DNA of 42,538 nt, from NCBI GenBank assembly GCA_022013695.1, contig JAKLPS010000028.1, positions 1 to 42,538 of the forward strand. The letters are read 5' to 3'. Below are positions 1 to 6,781 of the stretch, one piece after another. Position numbers and translations under genes: made by a program. Below the pieces are notes generated by a model. That model was not told the DNA's origin, searched no databases, and worked only from the letters and a program-made list of their open reading frames with translations. The stretch comes from Weeksellaceae bacterium (GTDB taxonomy: Bacteria > Bacteroidota > Bacteroidia > Flavobacteriales > Weeksellaceae). How positions within the stretch are numbered: the first letter of the stretch is position 1; the number at the start of each line of letters is the position of its first letter.

Positions 1-288
1 TCTGCAAGACAAGAAATGAAAGCCCGTTGAACGGAAGCTCCGGTGGCTTTTCAGCAGTATGATGGTCCTCTTATGGGGATGTCGTTTTTAGAATTTAGAG
101 GTGCAAAGCAGTTTTTTCGGAAGGACTGCTTTTTTTGTGGCGTTGGGTATCCTTTGGAAGTGGTTTCTGCGGGGTTTTACTGGCTGTAGGGCACAGCTTC
201 CCTTACCCGCAAAGGTTATTCCGCAGAGAAAGGTTGGGTGAGATTACATTCGTAATTTACCTTTCCATTTTCCCTGTTTATTAGTGCT
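1..288. other. Accessory DNA, probable remnant of IS91-type element
   Basis: No intact gene is seen. The stretch directly continues, on the minus strand, the IS91-type transposase fragment at 289-324, so it may be a decayed continuation of that gene, but I could not follow a convincing reading frame: stops occur in all frames. The plus strand has a short open stretch around 55-180 that I do not recognise. Treat the assignment to the IS as inference from position only. Confidence 0.3.
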
Positions 289-324
289 TCCACCGGGAAC
301 AATGCAGTGCAGGTGCGGTTGAAG
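289..324 (-). pseudogene. IS91-type transposase fragment fused to integrase remnant
   Basis: Read on the minus strand, this segment encodes LQPHLHCIVPGG, closely matching the conserved H-x-H-x-C-I-V-P-G-G block of IS91-family (HUH/Y2-type) transposases. It is in frame with, and immediately follows, the core of a tyrosine-recombinase remnant (ending GLIYGCGL at 328). In Bacteroidota, IS91-like transposase genes are often found next to such integrases, so a deletion that joined the middle of one gene to the middle of the other would explain the junction. Only about a dozen residues are confidently recognisable; what follows at lower coordinates is degraded. Confidence 0.55.
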
Positions 325-327
325 GCT

Positions 328-800
328 CAGTCCGCAACCGTAGATCAGGCCGATGAGCAGTTTGTGTTTCAGGAGTTAAGCGCTTTCAAGCATTCGCCAG
401 ATTTCTTCACGGCTTAAAATAGTGGGAAGTTTTTTCACTTTTGGAATCGCGGGAAGATGGAGGTAGTTGTAAGGCAAACCTTCGGTTTTCAGCAAAAACC
501 GCAGTCCGTAAACGGTATGTTTAAAGTACGACTGAGAAGGGGTTTTTGATCGCTTTTGAAGTTCAAAAAGGTAATCTTTGATGTCTTCCGGGTTTAATTC
601 GGTAGGGACTTTACCGAAATGAAGCGCTAAGGCTGCAACGTGCCTGGAATAATTGTCGAAGGTACGTTTGCTTCTGCCCAGGATGGAAATATTTCTTTCA
701 AAGCGTTGCAGGAGTTCGGCAAAACCGTTAACTTCGCTCGAGGCACGATTCAGGAATTTGTTGGTCCTTAAATCCTCCGGAGATTTTTTTTTGTAGCCAT
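328..800 (-). pseudogene. Tyrosine recombinase / integrase pseudogene
   Basis: On the minus strand the sequence from about 775 to 328 translates to an N-terminal SAM-like (core-binding) domain of a phage-type integrase: readable blocks are RSKRTFDNYSRHVAALALHF, LNPEDIKDYLFELQKRSKTP and the linker LPTILSREEIWRMLESA, followed by the first catalytic-domain strand LLIGLIYGCGL. The catalytic R-H-R-Y residues lie beyond the break and are absent. It is broken three ways: an ATG at 800-798 is out of frame because a poly-A run (784-792, nine bases) needs one more base; an in-frame TAA sits at 378-376; and the 3' end is replaced by an IS91 transposase fragment. Inactive. Confidence 0.8.
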
Positions 801-867
801 TTGATGAGTTTTTAAAAGGTTAATAAAAACAAAGTTACTAAAACGGCGAATGGGAAAAGCTACCGGA

Positions 868-1020
868 GGTTTAGTTCAACAAGGGTTTGGCAATAGCGGA
901 GCGAAACTGCAAAGTTCAACGGTAGTTCTTCGATTGAACTTTTGAGAAAAATTGAAGATTTGAGCTTAGAAATACCGCCCAAACGCAAAGCCCCGAACCG
1001 TTATCAGCAATATTTTAACC
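868..1020. repeat. Imperfect inverted-repeat module upstream of lone lipoprotein gene
   Basis: The segment begins with GGGTTTGGCAATAGCGG and ends with a roughly complementary stretch (CCGCCCAAACGCAAAGCCCC at about 977-996), enclosing an inner inverted repeat GTTCAA...TTGAAC (about 921-945). A similarly organised module follows the next gene at 1490-1625. From memory, repeats of this general look surround single accessory genes in flavobacterial genomes; that recollection is unverified. It may be a recombination site or the remnant of one; it holds no gene. Confidence 0.4.
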
Positions 1021-1032
1021 AAACCACTAAAC

Positions 1033-1482
1033 ATGAAAAAATCAATTTTACTATTATCAATTTTATTTCTATTGTCTTGTGGCGACAATAATAAAAAAAC
1101 AAGCGTTGAAACTTCTGAAAAGCCTACAACATCTAAAATCCAAAAAATTGAAGCCAAAAAAGAAGATAGAAACGATGGCACATTTAATCAAATGATTTTG
1201 TTTTCGGTCGACAGTACTGCTACGATTGGAGAACTAAAACGGTTTTGTTCGGAAAATAAGTCAGAATACTCTACTGGATATTTTGAGATACTTGTGTTCT
1301 TTACAGACAAAAGTTCGGCAAAATTCCCAGAAAATCCTGTGACTGGAGGCTTTATGGAAGATAGCGATTTGAAAAAAATTAAAGCAATTTATACCATCAA
1401 TAATACTAACGGTTATAGTAAACTTGATTTTTATGAAAAGAATGCTTTTGAAAGTAGACCAAATTCAATTGACATAGACTAA
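1033..1482 (+). CDS. Hypothetical lipoprotein
   Basis: I do not recognise a family for this 149-residue protein. The N terminus is a clear lipoprotein signal: a Lys-Lys start, a hydrophobic helix and the lipobox LLSC with the modified Cys at residue 16, followed by a Lys/Ser/Thr-rich linker (about 17-52). The rest is a single small soluble domain that ends in SIDID at the stop. The gene stands alone, in AT-rich DNA, between two inverted-repeat modules (868-1020 and 1490-1625) and next to a dead integrase, so it is probably an acquired gene. An envelope-anchored protein of unknown role is all the sequence supports. Confidence 0.7.
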   Translation: MKKSILLLSILFLLSCGDNNKKTSVETSEKPTTSKIQKIEAKKEDRNDGTFNQMILFSVDSTATIGELKRFCSENKSEYSTGYFEILVFFTDKSSAKFPENPVTGGFMEDSDLKKIKAIYTINNTNGYSKLDFYEKNAFESRPNSIDID

Positions 1483-1489
1483 TAAGGCT

Positions 1490-1625
1490 GGTAATAGCGC
1501 ATTCACGCAATTGAGGGTTTTTTCTAAGTTGAACTAGTTTTTCATTAACTTCGTTTTGCGCTAATTGAAACATCTCGCACGTCAAGCCGCAACTGCGCAA
1601 CTTTGTGCTTCGATTTCCGCCACTT
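1490..1625. repeat. Imperfect inverted-repeat module downstream of lone lipoprotein gene
   Basis: Starts with GGTAATAGCGCATTCACGCAATTG and ends with CCGCAACTGCGCAAC; CGCAATTG near the start and CAACTGCG near the end are inverted copies with one mismatch. The middle carries AAGTTGAACTAG. The arrangement (GC-rich outer arms, GTTGAAC-like centre, TAATAGCG near the left end) parallels the module at 868-1020 on the other side of the gene. Possibly a recombination site of a single-gene cassette; inference only. Confidence 0.4.
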
Positions 1626-1639
1626 CTCCCCCGGTGTCG

Positions 1640-1653
1640 CGGGCTAAAGCCCG
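1640..1653. repeat. Short GC-rich palindrome CGGGCTAAAGCCCG
   Basis: Six-base arms CGGGCT / AGCCCG separated by AA. It lies in the otherwise gene-free stretch 1483-1950. No T-run follows directly, so it is not a good intrinsic terminator. Nothing else recognisable was found between it and the longer inverted repeat at 1729-1802. Confidence 0.5.
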
Positions 1654-1728
1654 TTCCTATTGATCCACCTTTTAATTCATTAATAATTCCAAATAAGAGA
1701 TTGGTTTTTTCTCTTTTTCTTCTAGGTT

Positions 1729-1802
1729 TCTTCGACTCTTGTTGCAGGTTTCTTCGAGAGCGCTTCGAAAAAAGTACCGTTTTTCCGAACAAGAGTCGAA
1801 GA
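1729..1802. repeat. Perfect 15-bp inverted repeat
   Basis: TCTTCGACTCTTGTT at 1729-1743 is exactly repeated, inverted, at 1788-1802 with 44 bases between. A second small palindrome-like segment (TTCGAGAGCGCTTCGAA, about 1753-1769) sits inside the loop. The arms could form a stable cruciform or RNA hairpin. No ORF or T-run explains it. Confidence 0.7.
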
Positions 1803-1911
1803 GTTCTCGAACAGTTCTGAAAGAAAAGGCTTTTTTTGGTCGGAATAATCGTTACCCGATTTTTAAATGTTACAAAGCCTTTGTCAGGCAGGCGGACTAA
1901 AAACTATTCCT

Positions 1912-1919
1912 TATATTTG
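1912..1919 (+). promoter_or_regulatory. Bacteroidota -7 promoter element
   Basis: TATATTTG matches the TAnnTTTG core and lies 31 bases before the ATG at 1951. It argues that the phosphorylase homologue starts at 1951 and not at the earlier in-frame ATG (1867), which would precede the transcription start. The -33 element is not clear. Confidence 0.55.
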
Positions 1920-1950
1920 CAGCTATTATAGACTACTTAAAAAAATAAAA

Positions 1951-3603
1951 ATGGATTTCAAAAACTACCAGATGCCCTACAGCATCAATCCAAATTACAC
2001 AAAAAAAACCGCCTATTTTTCAATGGAATTTGCCATAGACCAAGCCCTGAAAATCTACAGCGGCGGCCTGGGATTCCTCGCCGGTTCTCACATGCGAAGC
2101 GCCTACAACCTAAAGCAAGACTTAGTTGGCATAGGCATTCTCTGGAAATATGGCTACTACGACCAAAGCCGAAATATAGATCAAACCCTGAACCCCATCT
2201 GGACCAAGAAGATGTACAGCTTTCTGGAAGATACGGGCATCAAATTCCAAATCGAGATCCACAACGCTCCCGTGTGGGTGAAAGTCTGGTATCTGGATCC
2301 GGAAACCTTCAAGACCTGTCCGATGTTCTTCCTGAGTACCGACGTCCCCGAAAACGATCACATCTCGAAAACCATCTGCCACAAACTGTATGACGCCAAC
2401 GAATCTACCAAAATTGCACAATACATTCTCCTGGGCAAAGGCGGCGCAAAACTGCTGGACGAGATGAACTTCGAGAGAGAAGTCTATCACCTCAACGAAG
2501 CACACGGGCTGCCTGCTGCTTTCTATCTGCTAAAAAAATATGGCGGCGACCTTGCCAAAGTGAAGGAAAAATTGGTCTTCACAACGCATACGCCCGAAGA
2601 GGCAGGAAACGAAAAACACAACATCTACCTTTGCCACGAGATGTCGTACTTCTCCGGTTTGTCCATAGAGGAAGTTAATAATATTGAGGGCGTTCGGGAC
2701 GACATATTCAACCATTCGCTGTGTGCTTTGAAGATGGCAAGAGTAGCCAATGGCGTTTCGAAGCTTCACGGCGTGGTCTCCAGGGAAATGTGGACCAAAT
2801 ATGAAGGCATCTGCGAAATTAAATCCATTACCAATGCTCAGGAATTCAAATATTGGGCAGATAAACCCCTCTACGATTCTAAGGACGAGAGCGACGACTC
2901 CACCTTTAATTACAGAAAACATCACCTCAAAAAAAGAACCTTCAAAATAGTTGCAGATCAAACGGGGAAATTATTTGATCCTAAAGTCTTGACCATCGTG
3001 TGGGCCAGACGTTTCGCGGGTTACAAACGGCCGGACCTACTCTTGGCAGACAAAGAACGTTTCAGAAAATTGCTGGAAAACAAGGAGCATCCGGTGCAGA
3101 TCATCTGGGCAGGCAAGCCCTATCCAATGGACTACGGCGCCATCTCTACTTTCAATAATCTGGTGGAAGAAAGCAAGCATTACAAAAATATGGCCGTGCT
3201 GACGGGATATGAACTGGCACTCAGCAAATCTTTGAAACAAGGGTCCGACATCTGGCTCAACAATCCGCGGGTTCCGAGAGAAGCCTCAGGCACCAGCGGG
3301 ATGTCTGCGGCAATGAACGGATCTGTCAACCTCTCGACAGACGACGGCTGGATACCGGAATTTGCAAGACATGGCGAAAACTCGTTCATTGTCCCTATGG
3401 CCGATTATGCGCACTGGCCCATCGTAGAACAGGATCATTTTGATCTCAACAACCTCTATGACGTGCTGGAAAAAGAAATCATCCCGACCTATTACGACGA
3501 TCCCAATAAATGGAGAAAAATCGTCCAAACCGCGATGGATGACGTAAAATTACAATTCAACAGCGATAGACTGGCCGACGAATATTATAAGTTGATGTAT
3601 TAG
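1951..3603 (+). CDS. Short alpha-glucan phosphorylase-like glycosyltransferase (GT35) lacking the PLP lysine
   Basis: A 550-residue protein of the short alpha-glucan phosphorylase family (GT35/GT-B fold), expected to act in the cytoplasm on glycogen-type or malto-oligosaccharides. Family blocks seen: TAYFSMEFAIDQALKIYSGG near the N terminus, VYHLNEAHG, ARRFAGYKRPDLL in the second domain, and EASGTSGM near 445-451. In true phosphorylases of this type the last block reads EASGTSGMKAA, and that Lys holds pyridoxal phosphate; here it is Ser452 (codon 3304-3306). The surrounding residues are otherwise intact, so this is a family variant and not decay. Start chosen at 1951, downstream of a promoter core; a longer in-frame ORF from 1867 is unlikely. 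A terminator follows at 3626. Phosphorylase activity cannot be assumed. Confidence 0.8.
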   Translation: MDFKNYQMPYSINPNYTKKTAYFSMEFAIDQALKIYSGGLGFLAGSHMRSAYNLKQDLVGIGILWKYGYYDQSRNIDQTLNPIWTKKMYSFLEDTGIKFQIEIHNAPVWVKVWYLDPETFKTCPMFFLSTDVPENDHISKTICHKLYDANESTKIAQYILLGKGGAKLLDEMNFEREVYHLNEAHGLPAAFYLLKKYGGDLAKVKEKLVFTTHTPEEAGNEKHNIYLCHEMSYFSGLSIEEVNNIEGVRDDIFNHSLCALKMARVANGVSKLHGVVSREMWTKYEGICEIKSITNAQEFKYWADKPLYDSKDESDDSTFNYRKHHLKKRTFKIVADQTGKLFDPKVLTIVWARRFAGYKRPDLLLADKERFRKLLENKEHPVQIIWAGKPYPMDYGAISTFNNLVEESKHYKNMAVLTGYELALSKSLKQGSDIWLNNPRVPREASGTSGMSAAMNGSVNLSTDDGWIPEFARHGENSFIVPMADYAHWPIVEQDHFDLNNLYDVLEKEIIPTYYDDPNKWRKIVQTAMDDVKLQFNSDRLADEYYKLMY

Positions 3604-3625
3604 CCACCGGCTACTTTCCAAAAAA

Positions 3626-3663
3626 GCAACCCCTCCAGAGGAAACTCCGAAGGGGTTTTTTGT
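3626..3663 (+). terminator. Intrinsic terminator of the phosphorylase-like gene
   Basis: AACCCCT (3628-3634) pairs with AGGGGTT (3651-3657), followed by a run of T to 3662. It lies 23 bases after the stop codon at 3603 and just before the convergent isocitrate lyase gene. Confidence 0.75.
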
Positions 3664-3713
3664 TGACATATTTCGAAAAGTCCAACAAATTATAATTTAA
3701 GGAATGAATATTT

Positions 3714-4994
3714 TTAATGAAATTGCGCCGACTCGGTAGAATCCTTCATCGCGACCGTTGCAGAGGTGCCGCTCATCACCACGTTTTGGATCTCGTCGAA
3801 ATAACCGGTCCCTACAAAACTCTGATGTTTCACCGCCCGGAATCCCTTGTTTTGCAAAGCAAATTCGCGCTCCTGCAATTCCGAATAGCCGGCCATTCCG
3901 CGCTCTTTGTAGGCTAAAGCCAACTCGAACATCGCCGTATTCAAGGCGTGGAAACCTGCCAAAGTGATGAATTGAAATTTGTAGCCCATCTTCGCCAATT
4001 CTTCGCGGAAGTTTTCCATTTCTCCGACACTTAGTTTTGCAGCCCAGTTGAAAGAAGGCGAACAGTTGTAAGCCAGCATTTTTCCCGGATATTTGGCGTG
4101 GATACCTTCCGCAAATCGTCTGGCATAGTCCAGGTCGGGGTTCGAGGTTTCCATCCAGAGCATATCGGCGTACGGCGCATAAGACAAGCCCCTATCGATC
4201 CCCTGCTCTACGCCGTTTCGCACGGCAAAGAAACCTTCGGAAGTTCGTTCTCCGGTGATGAATTTGCGATCTCTTTCGTCGATATCCGAGGTCAAAAGAT
4301 CTGCCGCATCGGCATCGGTTCTCGCCACGATTAAGGTTGGCACGCCACAAACATCTGCCGCCAATCTGGCTGCAATCAGTTTATTGATCGCTTCCTGAGT
4401 CGGCACCAAAACTTTTCCGCCCAGGTGGCCACATTTCTTGGCCGAGGACAATTGATCTTCGAAGTGAACGCCAGCAGCGCCTGCTTCGATCATTTGTTTC
4501 ATCAGTTCATACGCATTCAGATTTCCGCCGAAGCCGGCTTCTGCATCGGCAACGATGGGAACGAGATATTCTTTTTCGCCGCCACCACTGACCGATTGGA
4601 TCTGATCTGCTCTCAGCAAGGCGTTATTGATTTTCTTGACCACAGTCGGAACCGAATTGGCAGGATACAGCGACTGGTCGGGATACATTTCCCCGGAAAG
4701 ATTGGCATCGGCCGCCACCTGCCAGCCGGAAAGATAGATGGCTTCCAAGCCTGCATCCACTTCCTGAACGGCTTGATTGCCCGTCAAAGCGCCCAAAGCG
4801 GCGATCCAATCCTGATTGTTGAGTTTGTCCCAAAGTTTTTTGGACATTTCTGTCGCGATGGTGTAATCCAATTTGTAGGAACCCCTCAGTTTCAGCACTT
4901 CTTCTGCGGAGTAAGGTCTTTGCACGCCGATCCATCTCGGATTTGTGATCCAGTCTTGCTCCAAAGCTTGGATCTCTTCTTGTTTTGATTTCAT
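3714..4994 (-). CDS. aceA: Isocitrate lyase
   Basis: Cleaves isocitrate to succinate and glyoxylate, the first step of the glyoxylate shunt, which lets cells grow on acetate or fatty acids. The 426-residue length fits the bacterial enzyme. The signature KKCGH at residues 186-190 contains the catalytic Cys188; upstream blocks include [18 protein letters not shown] (91-108) and the metal-binding region [11 protein letters not shown] (147-157). It lies 87 bases downstream of malate synthase on the same strand, so the two form an aceBA operon. Expression is probably controlled by the divergent RamB-like regulator at 6782. Confidence 0.96.
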   Translation of the reverse strand: MKSKQEEIQALEQDWITNPRWIGVQRPYSAEEVLKLRGSYKLDYTIATEMSKKLWDKLNNQDWIAALGALTGNQAVQEVDAGLEAIYLSGWQVAADANLSGEMYPDQSLYPANSVPTVVKKINNALLRADQIQSVSGGGEKEYLVPIVADAEAGFGGNLNAYELMKQMIEAGAAGVHFEDQLSSAKKCGHLGGKVLVPTQEAINKLIAARLAADVCGVPTLIVARTDADAADLLTSDIDERDRKFITGERTSEGFFAVRNGVEQGIDRGLSYAPYADMLWMETSNPDLDYARRFAEGIHAKYPGKMLAYNCSPSFNWAAKLSVGEMENFREELAKMGYKFQFITLAGFHALNTAMFELALAYKERGMAGYSELQEREFALQNKGFRAVKHQSFVGTGYFDEIQNVVMSGTSATVAMKDSTESAQFH

Positions 4995-5081
4995 AATGAT
5001 ATAATTTGTGATTGGTTGTAATTAATTTGAATGTTTTTGCAAAAAAGCTTTCACTACTTCCCGCTTTTGTCTATTATATTT

Positions 5082-6656
5082 TCAAATAAAAGGATAAGCT
5101 TTTAAGGTAAGGAATTCCTCGAATTTTTCGGAGAAAACCAACTCGTTGAAAAGTTCTTTGGCCAGATTGAATCGTCCTTTTTTATACCGCTCTTCTCCTA
5201 CATATTTTTGGATTTTGATGAGTTCTTCCTGTTCCCATTGCAAGAGCAATGCTCTGGTCAAAGTTCTTTCGTCATCCAAAACGGCTTCATTTCGCAGCCA
5301 TTGCCACACTTGCGACCTAGAGATCTCGGCCGTTGCGGCATCTTCCATCAAGTTGTACAGTGCTGCTGCGCCCACGCCCATCAGCCAAGATTCGATATAG
5401 AGGATTCCGACGTTGATGTTTTTTCGGACGCCGATTTCGGTAATCGTTCCGTGAGGAACTTCCAGCAATTGCGATTCTTTGATTTTGTAATCGAATTTCT
5501 TATCGATTTGATTGGCTTCGGGCATATATTGATCGAAGATTTCTTTTGCAACCGCCACCAGACCGGGATGCGCCACCCAAGTGCCATCGTGTCCGTTTCT
5601 CACCTCTCGCTCTTTGTCATTTCGCACCTTTTCGAAGGCGGCTTCATTGGCTTCATCATCATTTTTCACGGGAATCTGTGCGGCCATACCGCCCATTGCG
5701 TGGACATTTCTTTTGTGACAAATCTCTATGACCCGTTTGGAGTATGCACTCATAAAAGGCGAGCTCATCGTTACCTGATCTCTGTCCGGCACTAAAAAGT
5801 GCGGTAGATTCCTGAATTTTTTGATGTACGAGAAGATGTAATCCCAGCGGCCACAGTTGAGACCTGCGCTGTGATCTTTCAGTTCAAATAGAATCTCATC
5901 CAATTGGAAGGAAGCGGTAATCGTCTCTATCAGCACAGTCGCTTTAATCGTTCCGTGCGGAATTCCCAGATAATCCTGAGCGAATAGAAAAACATCGTTC
6001 CACCAGCGCGCTTCCTTGTAATGTTCCAATTTAGGAAGATAAAAATAGGGACCGCTTCCGTTTTCGATTAGTTTTTTAGCATTTCTGAAGAAGTACATTC
6101 CAAAATCTACGAGCGATCCGGAGGCTAATTCAGCATTGATTTCAATATATTTCTCAGGCAGATGCAGACCTCGGGGTCTCACGATCAGCGTTGCAGTTTT
6201 ATCATTAAGCTGATAAGATTTCCCTTCTTCATTTACGAAATCAATATTTCTACTGATGGCATCGGTCAAATTAATTTGCCCGAGAATGCAGTTGTCCCAA
6301 GTTGGCGAATTGCTGTCTTCAAAATCTGCCATAAAGGTACTAGCGCCGGAATTTAGAGCATTGATAATCATCTTGCGATCCACAGGTCCGGTGATTTCTA
6401 CACGCCTATCCAAAAGATCTTCCGGAAGTTTTGCACAAGTCCAACTGCTATTTCTTACAGTTTCGGTTTCTTCCGGAAAAGTGGGCAAGATGCCCCTGTC
6501 AAATTTCTTTTGTGTTTGCTTCCTTTGCTCTAAAAGGTCTATTCTCCTTTGATTAAATTTCTGATGAAGCGCTATCAAAAAAGCTGTCAAATCCGGAGTG
6601 AAAACATTCCTATAACTCTTGTTTGCAGTGATTTTCAAACGATTTATGGTTTCCAT
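5082..6656 (-). CDS. aceB: Malate synthase A
   Basis: Condenses glyoxylate with acetyl-CoA to malate, the second enzyme of the glyoxylate shunt. The 524-residue length fits isoform A. Recognisable blocks: FMADFEDSNSPTWDN near 110-124, the central signature IETITASFQLDEILFELKDH followed by GLNCGRWDYIF, and RNVHAMGGMAAQIP. It is the first gene of the operon with aceA. A TATATTTG promoter core reads towards it at 6692-6685, and a perfect palindrome (6713-6726) lies in that promoter's -33 region, where a divergent regulator could bind. Confidence 0.96.
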   Translation of the reverse strand: METINRLKITANKSYRNVFTPDLTAFLIALHQKFNQRRIDLLEQRKQTQKKFDRGILPTFPEETETVRNSSWTCAKLPEDLLDRRVEITGPVDRKMIINALNSGASTFMADFEDSNSPTWDNCILGQINLTDAISRNIDFVNEEGKSYQLNDKTATLIVRPRGLHLPEKYIEINAELASGSLVDFGMYFFRNAKKLIENGSGPYFYLPKLEHYKEARWWNDVFLFAQDYLGIPHGTIKATVLIETITASFQLDEILFELKDHSAGLNCGRWDYIFSYIKKFRNLPHFLVPDRDQVTMSSPFMSAYSKRVIEICHKRNVHAMGGMAAQIPVKNDDEANEAAFEKVRNDKEREVRNGHDGTWVAHPGLVAVAKEIFDQYMPEANQIDKKFDYKIKESQLLEVPHGTITEIGVRKNINVGILYIESWLMGVGAAALYNLMEDAATAEISRSQVWQWLRNEAVLDDERTLTRALLLQWEQEELIKIQKYVGEERYKKGRFNLAKELFNELVFSEKFEEFLTLKAYPFI

Positions 6657-6684
6657 AGTGATGATATTTTGTGATTTGGTTGGA

Positions 6685-6692
6685 CAAATATA
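6685..6692 (-). promoter_or_regulatory. -7 element of the aceBA promoter
   Basis: Minus strand TATATTTG, a perfect TAnnTTTG core, 29 bases upstream of the aceB start codon. No TTG is found at the expected -33 distance; that position is occupied by the palindrome at 6713-6726. Confidence 0.6.
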
Positions 6693-6712
6693 TAAAAAAT
6701 ATTTTCACATAC

Positions 6713-6726
6713 AGCGAACGTTCGCT
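6713..6726. promoter_or_regulatory. Palindromic operator candidate 1, aceBA side
   Basis: AGCGAACGTTCGCT is a perfect 14-bp palindrome. It lies 20-34 bases upstream of the aceBA -7 element and shares the pattern GCGAAnnnTCGC with a second site at 6749-6760. Position and symmetry fit an operator for the divergently encoded regulator. Confidence 0.6.
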
Positions 6727-6747
6727 AATGTTTTATAAAAATTATTA

Positions 6748-6761
6748 TGCGAATACTCGCT
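6748..6761. promoter_or_regulatory. Palindromic operator candidate 2, regulator side
   Basis: TGCGAATACTCGCT contains GCGAAtaCTCGC, an imperfect copy of the palindrome at 6713-6726, centres 35 bases apart. It falls in the spacer just upstream of the regulator's own TATCTTTG promoter core, which suggests autoregulation. Confidence 0.5.
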
Positions 6762-6768
6762 TTTTTTA

Positions 6769-6776
6769 TATCTTTG
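6769..6776 (+). promoter_or_regulatory. -7 element of the regulator promoter
   Basis: TATCTTTG fits TAnnTTTG and ends 5 bases before the ATG at 6782. Transcription would begin at or very near the start codon, so the mRNA may be leaderless. This also argues against the longer ORF that begins at 6671. Confidence 0.5.
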
Positions 6777-6781
6777 ATTTT

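Noticed and set aside
1406-1792. 128-codon ORF on the minus strand over the inverted-repeat region
   Set aside because: It runs across the lipoprotein gene end, the inverted-repeat modules and the hairpins, has no recognisable domain or signal, and no promoter core. Likely a chance ORF in repeat DNA.
4425-4988. 187-codon plus-strand ORF opposite aceA
   Set aside because: Antisense shadow of a well-conserved gene; composition and lack of any domain support this. The same holds for the long antisense ORFs opposite aceB, der and secDF.
5034-5045. Palindrome TTTTTGCAAAAA between aceB and aceA
   Set aside because: A/T-rich 12-mer in an AT-rich gap, not matching the GCGAAnnnTCGC pair upstream of the operon, and not at a promoter. 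Too likely by chance to call an operator.
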